Shown here one piece after another: positions 6,427 through 14,202 of a stretch of 35,022 bases of DNA (position 1 is the first letter of the stretch; each line of letters starts with the position of its first letter). Below the pieces are notes generated by a model. It worked only from the letters and a program-made list of their open reading frames with translations. It was not told the origin of the DNA and searched no databases. The translations under genes were made by a program, and so were the position numbers. This DNA is from a virus. The stretch covers positions 1 to 35,022 of the IMG/VR virus record IMGVR_UViG_3300035701_000147. The stretch is one strand, 5' to 3'.

Positions 6427-7059
6427 ATGAGAATAACAATTTATGAAATACAAAATAAAATAAATAGTAAGATATATATAGGACAAACGAGAATGAATCT
6501 TAGACAAAGAGTCCAAGCTCATATAGATAATGCTAAAAGAAAAAATATAACTATTATAGGTCTTGCATTGTTAAAATATGGAAGAGAGAATTTCAAAATA
6601 ATACCATTGGAATATTATGATAATCAAGAAGACGCCGATAAAAAAGAAAGAGAATTAATCAGGGCTAATAATTCATTTTCGCCGAATGGTTATAATATAA
6701 GAGAAGGAGGAAGTAGGGGGGCGATAGCGGAAGAGACTAAAGAAAAATTAAGGAAATATATTCGAACCTCGGATACGAGAAAACGAATGAGTCAATCAGC
6801 GAAAGGGAAAATATCTACAATAAAACAATTGGAAGCATTAACTAAAGGAAGGATTATTAGAAATAAATTACATTATAGGGGAGAAAACAATGCTAATGCT
6901 AAATTAACAAATAAAGAAATTTTAGAAATAAAATGCTTATATCAAACTAATGAATATTCTGAAGAGGAATTAGGGAGAAAATTTGGAGTTAAGCAGGTTA
7001 CTATAAGTGCAATTATTACTGGTAAAAATTGGAAATTTTTATTTCCAGATGAGTATTGA
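6427..7059 (+). CDS. GIY-YIG homing endonuclease (210 aa)
   Basis: ATG 6427 is preferred to GTG 6421 because TTGGAG lies at a good distance. The GIY-YIG catalytic domain spans about residues 1-95: ITIYEI (strand 1), KIYIGQT, a conserved arginine (LRQRVQAH), the glutamate-bearing helix (KKERELI) and PNGYNIREGG. A NUMOD3-like basic patch (TRKRMSQSAKGK) and a C-terminal helix-turn-helix (LGRKFGVKQVTISAIITGK) supply DNA recognition. Such freestanding enzymes cut phage lacking them and spread by recombination. It is out of place among operon genes and flanked by a short repeat. Confidence 0.92.
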   Translation: MRITIYEIQNKINSKIYIGQTRMNLRQRVQAHIDNAKRKNITIIGLALLKYGRENFKIIPLEYYDNQEDADKKERELIRANNSFSPNGYNIREGGSRGAIAEETKEKLRKYIRTSDTRKRMSQSAKGKISTIKQLEALTKGRIIRNKLHYRGENNANAKLTNKEILEIKCLYQTNEYSEEELGRKFGVKQVTISAIITGKNWKFLFPDEY

Positions 7060-7228
7060 AATGTATAAAGAAGAAGAATTATTAAGGCTTTGGAGGAAGT
7101 GGACAGAAAAGAAACAACGACTTGAAAGTTATAAATTTCTAAATCCGACAATGGAGGAAAATCGACTGGAAAGAATAAAAACTTGTGTGAAAAGACTTGA
7201 TGAAATAAACAAGGAATTAAGGAGGTAA
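7049..7228 (+). CDS. Small coiled-coil protein (59 aa)
   Basis: ATG 7049 lies inside the last codons of the homing endonuclease and has no ribosome site of its own; an ATG at 7061 has none either, so it probably depends on translational coupling. The product is almost wholly charged helix (LLRLWRKWTEKKQRLES). Before the endonuclease arrived it was presumably coupled to the gene ending at 6414. Confidence 0.55.
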   Translation: MSIEMYKEEELLRLWRKWTEKKQRLESYKFLNPTMEENRLERIKTCVKRLDEINKELRR

Positions 7229-7230
7229 AA

Positions 7231-7734
7231 GTGAAATGGATTAAAAGTTGGCAGGTTAAATCAGAAAGTGGAAATGGAGTTTATACTGTTTCACTATCGG
7301 ATACAGGGGAATATGGTTGCTCATGTCCTGTTTGGAAATTCAAAAGAGAAGAGTGCAAGCATATCCGGTATGTAAAAGATTTTAATCCAACAGGGGAAAG
7401 TCAATATGACGGAAAAGAGGCAAGACCTGGCAATGTAGGGCAGGTAACGGAAATAGATGGAATATTGTTATATCCACTTGTTCCTATTGAGCCTTTCAAT
7501 ACTCATCTTGCGGCGACTATTATTTATGATTTGTTAAAATTGGGAGCAAAAAAAGAAAAGGTAAAAGATTATAAAGATAAGATGTTTTCTCGCAGTTCAT
7601 TGAAAGACATTATTGAATATGTAGAAATAAGAGGCAGATATGTATATACGGAGTTTATACAGGGGAGAGGTTGGACTAATCCACAGATAGTTAAGATTGA
7701 AAAAGTGAGGAGGGAAAATGGAAGTCATAGTTGA
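7231..7734 (+). CDS. SWIM zinc-finger protein (167 aa)
   Basis: GTG start with TAAGGAGGT upstream. Residues 19-48 hold a SWIM-type zinc finger: C30-x-C32, nine residues, then C42-x-H44 in CSCPVWKFKREECKHI, preceded by the typical strand YTVSLSDTGEYG. SWIM domains bind DNA or protein and occur in recombination and transposition factors. The C-terminal 110 residues are mixed alpha/beta and unrecognised. It overlaps the next gene by 17 bases. Confidence 0.8.
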   Translation: MKWIKSWQVKSESGNGVYTVSLSDTGEYGCSCPVWKFKREECKHIRYVKDFNPTGESQYDGKEARPGNVGQVTEIDGILLYPLVPIEPFNTHLAATIIYDLLKLGAKKEKVKDYKDKMFSRSSLKDIIEYVEIRGRYVYTEFIQGRGWTNPQIVKIEKVRRENGSHS

Positions 7735-7915
7735 ACAAGTTTCTATCGGAAAGAGAAGTGATAATGATTACCGATTAATTTTTATCATCAGGTCTCATGG
7801 AGAGAGGGAATTAAAAGTTCTTCTTCAAAAAGCAAGTCAAGAATTAAAATTTGATGTGTTGGATATATCTTCTCTTCTTGAAAAAGAATTGAATCTTTCA
7901 TTGGGAGACAAATGA
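7718..7915 (+). CDS. Hypothetical protein (65 aa)
   Basis: Unrecognised small alpha/beta protein: strand EVIVEQVSIG, strand YRLIFIIRS, then two helices. The start has GAGGAGGG inside the SWIM gene and the end is an ATGA overlap with the nuclease gene. It may be a partner of one of these two because of tight coupling. Confidence 0.55.
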   Translation: MEVIVEQVSIGKRSDNDYRLIFIIRSHGERELKVLLQKASQELKFDVLDISSLLEKELNLSLGDK

Positions 7916-8394
7916 AAAGAAAAGAGAAAACTCCTAAACAGATTTTATCAGATGAGAACGATGACCTTTGCTATTGGATAATCGTTGCAACTTCTAAAGG
8001 CATTGATGCTTTTGATGATGAAGAATTGAAACGCCCGGTTGCAGTTCATCATTTAATACACAAAACAAAACCTGCAATGAGGTGGAATTTAGATGATTTA
8101 TTTCCTATGAAGCAGAGCAATCATGTTACGGTGCATTTTAGAGAAGAGGCTTGGTTCATTGCTAAAATTATTAAGGAAAGAGGAATGGAATGGCTTGATA
8201 GATTACACTTATTAGCAGTTGGTTCTTACAAGATGAATTTAGATAAACTTATGAGAGTCAATGCAGAATTGAGAGTTATTTTTAGACAAAGAATAGGTAT
8301 GGGTTATGATGAGTTCAGAGCATTGCCTGAACCAAAAGATGACGAGAATTATTACAGATGGAGTGTTATTTACAAGATATGGAGGAAGAAATGA
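7912..8394 (+). CDS. HNH-like nuclease, NinG/Rap-type pattern (160 aa)
   Basis: Residues 44-75 show a beta-beta-alpha-metal-like layout: VAVHHLIHKTKPAMRW (H46, H47), N59 and NHVTVH (H71, H75). This recalls NinG/Rap recombination endonucleases, in which a GHF motif is followed by a basic-aromatic segment and an asparagine. The structural-zinc cysteine pairs usual in that family are absent, with only C20 left. It may cut branched DNA during recombination or packaging. Certainty is limited to an HNH-like fold. Confidence 0.6.
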   Translation: MKRKEKTPKQILSDENDDLCYWIIVATSKGIDAFDDEELKRPVAVHHLIHKTKPAMRWNLDDLFPMKQSNHVTVHFREEAWFIAKIIKERGMEWLDRLHLLAVGSYKMNLDKLMRVNAELRVIFRQRIGMGYDEFRALPEPKDDENYYRWSVIYKIWRKK

Positions 8395-8561
8395 TTGAAT
8401 TATTAAAGAAGTTTTTAGCAGAACAGTTAGAAGATAGTAAGGAAGGAGTTAAAAGAGCAGTAAAGAATAAGTCAGGATATAAGCAATCTTATTTTGAAGG
8501 AAAGGCTTCTGCTTACCGGCGCATATTAGATTTTATAAAAGAGATGGAGGAAGGGAAATGA
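8391..8561 (+). CDS. Small helical hypothetical protein (56 aa)
   Basis: ATG 8391 follows GGAGGAAG and overlaps the previous stop; the in-frame ATG at 8358 lies inside the nuclease gene without a ribosome site. The product is a charged helical protein with a YFEGKASAYRRILDFI segment, a pattern common in small phage proteins. No function can be assigned. Confidence 0.6.
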   Translation: MIELLKKFLAEQLEDSKEGVKRAVKNKSGYKQSYFEGKASAYRRILDFIKEMEEGK

Positions 8562-8728
8562 ATGAATGTCAAGAAATAATAAGATTTGGCGATTGGTTTG
8601 GCCCCAACATTATTGTTTTTGAATGCGAATTATCAGAAGGACATAAAGGGACACATCGAAAAAGTGGAGAATCAAATGGGCAAAAATATGAGATAACTTG
8701 GGAAAATAAAATTAAGGAGGAGAAATGA
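8558..8728 (+). CDS. Small Cys/His protein (56 aa)
   Basis: ATG 8558 overlaps the previous stop and follows GGAGGAAGG; the frame runs to TGA 8726-8728, overlapping the next ATG. C4 and C23 with H29 and H33 (FECELSEGHKGTHRKSG) could bind one zinc ion. The CELSEGHKGTH pattern resembles C-x-L-xx-H-x-G-x-H segments of small phage and actinobacterial proteins. Unrecognised beyond that. Confidence 0.6.
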   Translation: MNECQEIIRFGDWFGPNIIVFECELSEGHKGTHRKSGESNGQKYEITWENKIKEEK

Positions 8729-8940
8729 AATGTAAGGCTTGCGGAAAGGAAATTTATTTTTTGAAAACCTCAAAAGGAAATATGATGCCTGTGAATGCTG
8801 AAAGTATTTCACAAGATGATAGGGACTTTATAAACTCTAATTTATATAGAGAAGGAGATGTTTTATTTGACCCTAAGAAAGGACATATTTCACATTTTGC
8901 AGATTGTCCGGAAGCAAAGAAATTTAGGAAAAAGAAATGA
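8725..8940 (+). CDS. Zinc-ribbon conserved phage protein (71 aa)
   Basis: CKACGKEI (C3, C6) at the start and GHISHFADCPEAKKFRKKK (H54, H57, C61) at the end make a plausible zinc site. MMPVNAE in the middle matches, as I recall, a family widespread in phages whose members begin C-xx-C-G and contain M-P-V-(N/D). Strong AAGGAGG upstream. Likely a small nucleic-acid or protein adaptor. Confidence 0.7.
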   Translation: MKCKACGKEIYFLKTSKGNMMPVNAESISQDDRDFINSNLYREGDVLFDPKKGHISHFADCPEAKKFRKKK

Positions 8941-9107
8941 ATAAAACAATACGGGGATTGATTATGTTTACACTTGCTTTGTGTGTAGTCTTTGACTGTA
9001 TCACAAAACAGGTGGATATCTGGTATTTTTCTGTGTATTTTTTTATCCAATTAATTTTAATTTGGTGGGTGATAGAAGATAAAGGAGGAAAGGATGAAAC
9101 GCATTGA
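8937..9107 (+). CDS. Two-span membrane protein (56 aa)
   Basis: ATG 8937 lies in an ATGA overlap. Two hydrophobic segments (about 7-22, LIMFTLALCVVF; and 29-46, WYFSVYFFIQLILIWW) are joined by a short polar loop, and the tail is polar. The last codons contain the ribosome site and start of the next gene. It could modify the host membrane early in infection; no family is recognised. Confidence 0.6.
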   Translation: MNKTIRGLIMFTLALCVVFDCITKQVDIWYFSVYFFIQLILIWWVIEDKGGKDETH

Positions 9108-9330
9108 AGTAAAAGAAAGTGAATTTAAAACCAAACTTGATGAATTAAGCAACATTACTTACGATGAGGATAATAATGAGATAACTCACCGACCTGAAAT
9201 CAATAAAATGGAAGTAGATAGTTTTGTTGTTAACGATGATGAGAAAGGAAAATTAAAATTGATTTATTGGGGAAAGTTGATAGACTTTTTAAAGGAAAAT
9301 AAGATTACTTATAAGGTGAAAGATGGGTAG
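9094..9330 (+). CDS. Acidic hypothetical protein (78 aa)
   Basis: Starts at 9094 with AAAGGAGG. Acidic and polar throughout, beta-rich towards the end (KLKLIYWGKLIDFLKENKITY). The acidic composition would fit a DNA-mimic or protein-binding role, but this is speculative. Overlaps the next gene by eight bases. Confidence 0.55.
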   Translation: MKRIEVKESEFKTKLDELSNITYDEDNNEITHRPEINKMEVDSFVVNDDEKGKLKLIYWGKLIDFLKENKITYKVKDG

Positions 9331-9775
9331 AAATAAAATAATTTTCAAGACAAAAGATAAGTATGAAAAAGTTGCTGGAGCAATTAGAGATGCAAGGCAG
9401 TTCTTCAAGGGAGGGGAGAGAGCAGAACAGGAAGATATAAGGATACAAGTTAAAGCATTTGCTTATAGTGTTAAGCACAACTTGCAAATGGCAAAAGTTG
9501 ATAAGAAGTTTATTGATGCTGTTAATGAAGCGGAAAAAGAGTTTAAAGAACATCTCAAAGCAAATCAATATTCAAATAAGTTTTTTAAATACTATGTGGG
9601 AAAGAAAGTAGTTTATATGCAGATGCAGTTATTCTTTGACAAAATTATTGATAAGGTTGATTATGTTATAAGTTTGGAAGAACCTGATTTTGACATGGAA
9701 AAATTCAGGAGGCAAAGTAAAAGTGCAGAAGGCGATATTTTTTATGAAATTAAAAAGAGAAAGGAGAGAAAATGA
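9323..9775 (+). CDS. Basic helical hypothetical protein (150 aa)
   Basis: Unrecognised. Almost all helical, basic, rich in K, F and Y, with AFAYSVKHNLQMAKVDKKF and a basic tail (KKRKERK). Ribosome site AAGGTGAAAG is weaker than average. It lies two genes before the sigma-like factor, in the middle-gene block. A nucleic-acid-binding role is plausible from charge only. Confidence 0.6.
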   Translation: MGRNKIIFKTKDKYEKVAGAIRDARQFFKGGERAEQEDIRIQVKAFAYSVKHNLQMAKVDKKFIDAVNEAEKEFKEHLKANQYSNKFFKYYVGKKVVYMQMQLFFDKIIDKVDYVISLEEPDFDMEKFRRQSKSAEGDIFYEIKKRKERK

Positions 9776-9996
9776 CAAAAGAATCAGTAGAACAGTTTGA
9801 AGATTTGAAAAAACAAATCGAGAAGTATGACAAGCAGATTGATGAGATTGAATTGAGAGGAATTTTTGATATTCCAAACATGGTAAGACTTTTTATAGCA
9901 CTTGATAGAAAAGTAACTGCATTTTATAAACAACAAGAACTTATTTATCAGGTATTAAGTGGAGAAGATAAGTCTAAAATTGTTCGACCTGGATAA
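9772..9996 (+). CDS. Coiled-coil hypothetical protein (74 aa)
   Basis: Starts in an ATGA overlap with AAAGGAGAG. The first 30 residues are coiled coil (FEDLKKQIEKYDKQIDEIEL), followed by a helical segment IPNMVRLFIALDRKVTAFY. It overlaps the sigma-like gene by 38 bases if that gene starts at GTG 9959. Possibly a partner of the sigma-like factor, judged from position alone. Confidence 0.55.
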   Translation: MTKESVEQFEDLKKQIEKYDKQIDEIELRGIFDIPNMVRLFIALDRKVTAFYKQQELIYQVLSGEDKSKIVRPG

Positions 9997-10312
9997 AGAA
10001 CAGGATATTTTAGACCAGGCGAAGTATAACAGGGGAGTAATGGAGATACTTATTGAAATTGCAGAACCCTATCTTGCAAAGATATGTATGAATTTTACAA
10101 GCGATAAGGATAAGATTGAGGAATACTTGCAGGAAGCAGAACTGGCTTTTTTAAAATCGATAAAAGGATATGACAGGAACAAAGGTAAGTTTTCAACCTA
10201 TATGATTTCGGCAGTTAGAAGGGAAGTGCTTAAATTTATTTATCAGAAGAATGGGGATATAAGAATTGATTATATTCCGAAAAGTAAGAGAAAAGATGTA
10301 AAAAGAGATTAA
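9959..10312 (+). CDS. Sigma-70 region 2-only transcription factor (117 aa)
   Basis: Residues 55-95 carry the region 2 signature: EEYLQEAELAFLKSIKGYD (core-binding helix) then GKFSTYMISAVRREVLKFI (-10 recognition/melting helix). The protein ends about 20 residues later, so region 4, which reads the -35 box, is missing. GTG 9959 gives 117 residues; ATG 10040 has a stronger site (AGGGGAG) and would give 90 residues that still include region 2. It is the last middle gene and lies immediately before the late block, the usual place for a late-gene activator. Confidence 0.8.
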   Translation: MEKISLKLFDLDKEQDILDQAKYNRGVMEILIEIAEPYLAKICMNFTSDKDKIEEYLQEAELAFLKSIKGYDRNKGKFSTYMISAVRREVLKFIYQKNGDIRIDYIPKSKRKDVKRD

Positions 10313-10350
10313 AAAGTATGTAAATGATGTGTGATTTATTTCAATTTCCA

Positions 10351-10359
10351 GTATAATGA
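10351..10359 (+). promoter_or_regulatory. Late promoter candidate, -10 motif GTATAATGA (copy 1)
   Basis: A perfect TATAAT at 10352-10357 sits inside GTATAATGA in the gap between the sigma-like gene and the ParB-methyltransferase. No acceptable TTGACA-like box is found 15-18 bp upstream (the best is TGTGAT at 10330). The same nonamer occurs in two other late intergenic sites. It is the likely start of late transcription. Confidence 0.6.
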
Positions 10360-10384
10360 AGAGGATAGGTGATTTACTCTTTTT

Positions 10385-10453
10385 CATCTTCCTCCTTTAA
10401 TTTCTTAGGGGGGCAGGATAAAAACTTGTCCCCTGAACTTTGCATAGGAGATG
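10385..10453 (+). promoter_or_regulatory. 5' leader able to hide the ribosome site
   Basis: Between the promoter and the coding start is an untranslated leader. It has a pyrimidine run CATCTTCCTCCTTT (10385-10398) complementary with a small bulge to AGGAGATG (10446-10453), the ribosome site. A second element, AGGGG (10407-10411) with CCCCT (10430-10434), could form an intervening hairpin. This allows alternative folds. Seen by hand pairing only. Confidence 0.35.
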
Positions 10454-10458
10454 TTAAG

Positions 10459-11811
10459 TTGAACATAGAGATAAGAAAGATTGAAAAATTAAAGTATTAT
10501 CCGGGCAATCCGAGAAAAATTTCTGGTGAGATGTTGGAAAATTTAAAGAAATCAATCAAGGAATTTGGCATGGTTGACCCTTTAATCATTAATAAAGACA
10601 ACGAAGTCATCGGTGGGAATCAAAGATTAAGGGCGGCTATAGAAGAAGGATTGGCAGAAGTTCCTGTTGTTACGATTAATTTGACAAAAGAAAAAGAGAG
10701 AGCATTAAATTTGGCGCTTAATAAAATTCAAGGAGAATGGGATAACGGATTGCTGGTTAATTTTGTTAAAGAATTGTCTAAAGAAGAAATTAATTTGACG
10801 GGATTTACTGAATCTGAACTCTATATGCTTGATTGGGATTCAAGATTAGATGAAACGAGAAGGGGGAATTTAAGCAAAGAATTATTATATCCTCCTTTTA
10901 CTGTTTTGGATACAAAAATTAAACGATGGCGAGATTTGAGAGTTTACTGGGATAATAAATATGGAGATAATTTAACAGAAACAAAAAACTATCTTTTGAG
11001 TGGAGGGCAGTGCATGATGACTGCTCTTAATAAGGGTACTTCAAAATTTGACCCTGTTTTAGCACAGATAATTTATAAGTGGTTTATGCCTTTTTCAGGG
11101 GGAATGATTTTAAATCCAACCTGTGGAGAACCGACAACAGGGATAGTGGCCGGGGAATTGGGATTTGGATATTTAGGCATAGACATCAGGCAAGAACAGG
11201 TGGATATAAATAATCGTTTGGCAAGGCAGTACAAATTTGATAAAGTGGAATATCTTACTTTTGATTCGACTAAATTAAATGAAAAGATAACAGATAGAAA
11301 ATTTGATTTAGTTTTTTATTCTCCTCCTTATTATGGAATTGAAGTATATTCTTTTGATATTGATGATATTTCAGTTAAAGGGGAAAAGCAAGGATATTCG
11401 TATTTCATGGAAGGATTTGAGAAAATCATCATGCACTCGGCTAATCTTTTGAAAGATAATCGTTTTTATGTTATAAAGTTAGGCGATGTACGAGAAATTA
11501 AAGGAAAGGATAAAGGAATATTGTTGAACTTTTTAGGGGATACGATAAATGTTGCGTCAAAATACGGTCTGAAATATTACAATGATTTAATTCTTGCGAC
11601 TGCGATAGGGACTGCACCGTTTAGGGCAAGAAATTTATTCGGAAATAGAAAAATAGTAAGAACGCATCAGAGAGTTTTAATTTTCTATAAAGGGGATTTT
11701 TCAGAAATCCAAAAGGAATTTCCTTTAAAATTTTCTGAAGAGGAATTGAAAGAGTTAGTAAAAGTTGAAGGCGAGGAGATAGATTTAGAAAGTGCAGATA
11801 TTGAAAGTTAA
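10459..11811 (+). CDS. ParB-like / DNA methyltransferase fusion (450 aa)
   Basis: A TTG start at 10459 is chosen because AGGAG (10446-10450) precedes it and NIEIRKIEKLKYYPGNPRKI is how ParB-type domains begin; the GTG at 10369 would add 30 unlike residues. Residues 1-80 are ParB/Srx-like, with GGNQRLRAA at 52-60. A methyltransferase domain follows, with NPTCGEPTTGI (219-229) and LGIDIRQEQV for SAM binding and SPPYYG (288-293) as catalytic motif IV, suggesting N4-cytosine or N6-adenine methylation. Such fusions often sit beside terminases. It could mark phage DNA against host restriction or at packaging. No cognate nuclease is seen. Confidence 0.85.
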   Translation: MNIEIRKIEKLKYYPGNPRKISGEMLENLKKSIKEFGMVDPLIINKDNEVIGGNQRLRAAIEEGLAEVPVVTINLTKEKERALNLALNKIQGEWDNGLLVNFVKELSKEEINLTGFTESELYMLDWDSRLDETRRGNLSKELLYPPFTVLDTKIKRWRDLRVYWDNKYGDNLTETKNYLLSGGQCMMTALNKGTSKFDPVLAQIIYKWFMPFSGGMILNPTCGEPTTGIVAGELGFGYLGIDIRQEQVDINNRLARQYKFDKVEYLTFDSTKLNEKITDRKFDLVFYSPPYYGIEVYSFDIDDISVKGEKQGYSYFMEGFEKIIMHSANLLKDNRFYVIKLGDVREIKGKDKGILLNFLGDTINVASKYGLKYYNDLILATAIGTAPFRARNLFGNRKIVRTHQRVLIFYKGDFSEIQKEFPLKFSEEELKELVKVEGEEIDLESADIES

Positions 11812-12283
11812 TTTGCTTGAAAAAAAGATTAGAGCAGAAGTAATAAAGAAATACCTCAATCGCATTGGGACGAATGAATGTGTTTGTTTTACCTGTGGAA
11901 ATGCAAGTAAATATTTAAGGGAAGCAGGTTTGGATGTCATCAGCATTGGAAAAAATGAAGAACTAAAACCTAATAGGTGGTTTGAATATGAGGAAATTAT
12001 AAATACTTTTAAAGCATTTAACGCAACAAGTGGATATTTGAATATCAATCTGTTAAATAGAATAGGTTTAAAAATGAAGGAAATTCTTGGAGAATTGGAA
12101 GATGATAAATATCTCGTTCCGACGGGAAGTGGAGAAACTATTTTAGCTTTAATAATGGCTTATCCTAAAAAGAGATTTTATCCATTGAGATTAGGAACAA
12201 TGGAGACGAAATATGATGAAGGAAATCCTCTGAATATGCTTTTAGAAGCGATATTAGATAGAGATAAATTGGGGAAGAAATGA
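11792..12283 (+). CDS. Conserved phage protein next to methyltransferase (163 aa)
   Basis: GTG 11792 lies 20 bases inside the methyltransferase gene; a TTG at 11801 is an alternative. Motifs include ECVCFTCGNASKYL near residue 30, then SGYLNINLLNRIGLKM and YLVPTGSGETILALIMAYP. I recall similar proteins, with a VPTGSGET segment, next to ParB-methyltransferases in other phages, without known function. The two may work as a pair. Ends in an ATGA overlap with the small terminase. Confidence 0.6.
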   Translation: MQILKVNLLEKKIRAEVIKKYLNRIGTNECVCFTCGNASKYLREAGLDVISIGKNEELKPNRWFEYEEIINTFKAFNATSGYLNINLLNRIGLKMKEILGELEDDKYLVPTGSGETILALIMAYPKKRFYPLRLGTMETKYDEGNPLNMLLEAILDRDKLGKK

Positions 12284-12822
12284 AAGAAACTTTAAGACAT
12301 TCTGAAGCATTTGAATACTATTATACTTTGGGTCAGGGAAGAAGTTTAAAGTCAGTAGCAAGTCAATTTAAAGTCGATGAAAGAAGCGTAGCAAGATGGA
12401 GCAGAAATTTTAATTGGCAGGGAAGAATTGTTTTGAGAGATATCGAAATTGCAAAGAAATTGCAAGAAGGAACTGATAAGAATATTTTAAATACAAAGGC
12501 AGATTACAGAAAAGAAATTCAGGAAAACTTAAAAATTATCAGAGCAGGAATTCAATCAGCATTAAGAATCGAAACAGATGAGGTAACGGGGAAAAGAACT
12601 GTCAAATTGAAATTTTCTGCTGATGATGTTGAAGAATTAATAAAGCTTATTGCTTCTTATGAGAAGTTAGTCAGGTTGGATTTGGAACTTACCGGGGCAA
12701 CGACTTTCAGAGGAGAACTTGAAATCAAAGGGATTGATATACTGACTAAAGAAATTTTGGGTAATCAGGAACTAACGGAAACCCTGTTGGATATTTTGGA
12801 AAAGGCAAAGAAAAGTGGTTAA
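12280..12822 (+). CDS. terS: Terminase small subunit (180 aa)
   Basis: Residues 6-47 form a helix-turn-helix of the small-terminase type: EAFEYYYTLGQGRSLKSVA, FKVDERSVARWSRNFNW. Helical oligomerisation segments follow, with LIKLIASYEKLVRLDLEL late in the protein. Position directly before the large terminase, with an eight-base overlap, supports the call. It should recognise the packaging start site and feed DNA to the motor. Confidence 0.85.
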   Translation: MKETLRHSEAFEYYYTLGQGRSLKSVASQFKVDERSVARWSRNFNWQGRIVLRDIEIAKKLQEGTDKNILNTKADYRKEIQENLKIIRAGIQSALRIETDEVTGKRTVKLKFSADDVEELIKLIASYEKLVRLDLELTGATTFRGELEIKGIDILTKEILGNQELTETLLDILEKAKKSG

Positions 12823-14194
12823 TATCGATAAGCAGTATTCTCTTGCTATCATGAATATTCTGCAGAATAAAACTGTTAGAGGATTTGGAAATGCTTATTA
12901 TCCTGAATATAAGAGGCCGAAGCATGTTGAATATTTTGAGAAGATAGTAAAGAAACTTACTTTTGAAAAGACATTGAGATATATTATAGAAGTTCCGCCT
13001 CGACACGGGAAGAGTGTTTTATTTTCTGTCATATTACCTGCTTTTTACATCGTTAACAATCCTAATAAAAAGATTTTACTTGCAAGTTATGCATACGATT
13101 TGGCCGGAGAGTTTGCGTATAAAGTAAGAACATTGTTAAAGAACAACAGACTCATTGACTTTACTATTGAGAAATTAGATAACTGGGAAACTGTTGAAGG
13201 AGGAGGATTGTTCTCCGCAGGAGTAGGTGGGTCAATAACGGGAAAAGGCGCAAGTCTTTTAATTCTTGACGACCCCATTAAGAATATGGAAGAAGCAAGA
13301 AGCAAACATATAAGAGATAAGACTTATGAATGGTTTAATTCTACATTTTTGACGAGAGCAGAACCTGATGCAAATATTGTCGTGATTCAAACTCGTTGGC
13401 ATTCGGATGATTTAGTCGGAAGATTAGTTAAAGAAAAAAAGGAGAAATGGGAGGTAATTAAACTTCCTGCCTTTGCAGAGGAAGGAGATGTTCTGGGAAG
13501 AACAATTGGCGAACCTTTATGGCCTGAAAGATTTCCGAAAGAGGAACTCGAAAACAAAAAGAAAGCCATGGGCAGTTATGTTTGGAATGCTTTGTATCAG
13601 CAAAATCCTATCAGTGAAGAAGCATGTTTATTCAAGTCTTCTTATTTCAAGTATTTTGAATCTAAAGATGGGAAATATTTTACCGAAGAAGAAGCATTAA
13701 AAGATTTTGATTTTATATTTGGAACTTTGGACTTGGCCGTAACCGAGAAGCAAACAAGTCATTATACAGCGATTGGAATCTGGGGCAAGGTGAGGGAAAA
13801 GGTTTTGTTGTTAAATGTAACACGAGAAAGAATGGAGGCCCCGGAGATTTTAAAAACGATTCAAAGTATTTATTACAAATTCAGGCCAAACATGTTTTAC
13901 ATTGAAAGCTTTGCATATCAGGTAAGCATAACGCAACAAGTATTGGACATGAACATTCCCGTAACGCCTTCATATTTGAAAGGAGATAAATACTCAAAAG
14001 CTTTAAGCGTCATTCCTTTTTTTGAACAGGGGAGAATTTATTTTGACAGGAATGCAGGTTATCTTCAGGACTACGAAGAAGAACTGTTGGAATTTCCTAA
14101 TGGGAATTTCGATGACCAAGTAGACATGACAAGTTTAATAATTGAAGCAATAAGTTCGGAAGCGATGATAGCGCCAAAGCCGAAAGGAACATGA
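12815..14194 (+). CDS. terL: Terminase large subunit (459 aa)
   Basis: GTG start inside the small terminase. The ATPase domain has Walker A PPRHGKS (61-67), Walker B LLILDDP (148-154, acidic pair D152/D153) and coupling motif QTRWHSDDL (192-200). The nuclease domain has the acidic triad pattern D306 (GTLDLAV), E364 (YIESFAY) and D433/D434 (FDDQVDM). Length and motif order are those of a full-length headful- or pac-type large terminase. It drives DNA into the prohead and cuts the concatemer. Confidence 0.95.
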   Translation: MVNIDKQYSLAIMNILQNKTVRGFGNAYYPEYKRPKHVEYFEKIVKKLTFEKTLRYIIEVPPRHGKSVLFSVILPAFYIVNNPNKKILLASYAYDLAGEFAYKVRTLLKNNRLIDFTIEKLDNWETVEGGGLFSAGVGGSITGKGASLLILDDPIKNMEEARSKHIRDKTYEWFNSTFLTRAEPDANIVVIQTRWHSDDLVGRLVKEKKEKWEVIKLPAFAEEGDVLGRTIGEPLWPERFPKEELENKKKAMGSYVWNALYQQNPISEEACLFKSSYFKYFESKDGKYFTEEEALKDFDFIFGTLDLAVTEKQTSHYTAIGIWGKVREKVLLLNVTRERMEAPEILKTIQSIYYKFRPNMFYIESFAYQVSITQQVLDMNIPVTPSYLKGDKYSKALSVIPFFEQGRIYFDRNAGYLQDYEEELLEFPNGNFDDQVDMTSLIIEAISSEAMIAPKPKGT

Positions 14195-14202
14195 TTGAGA
14201 TT

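Noticed and set aside
10369-10458. GTG start extending the ParB-methyltransferase by 30 residues
   Set aside because: The extension is Ser/Phe-rich, lacks a ribosome site, lies within the structured leader, and the domain begins naturally at TTG 10459.
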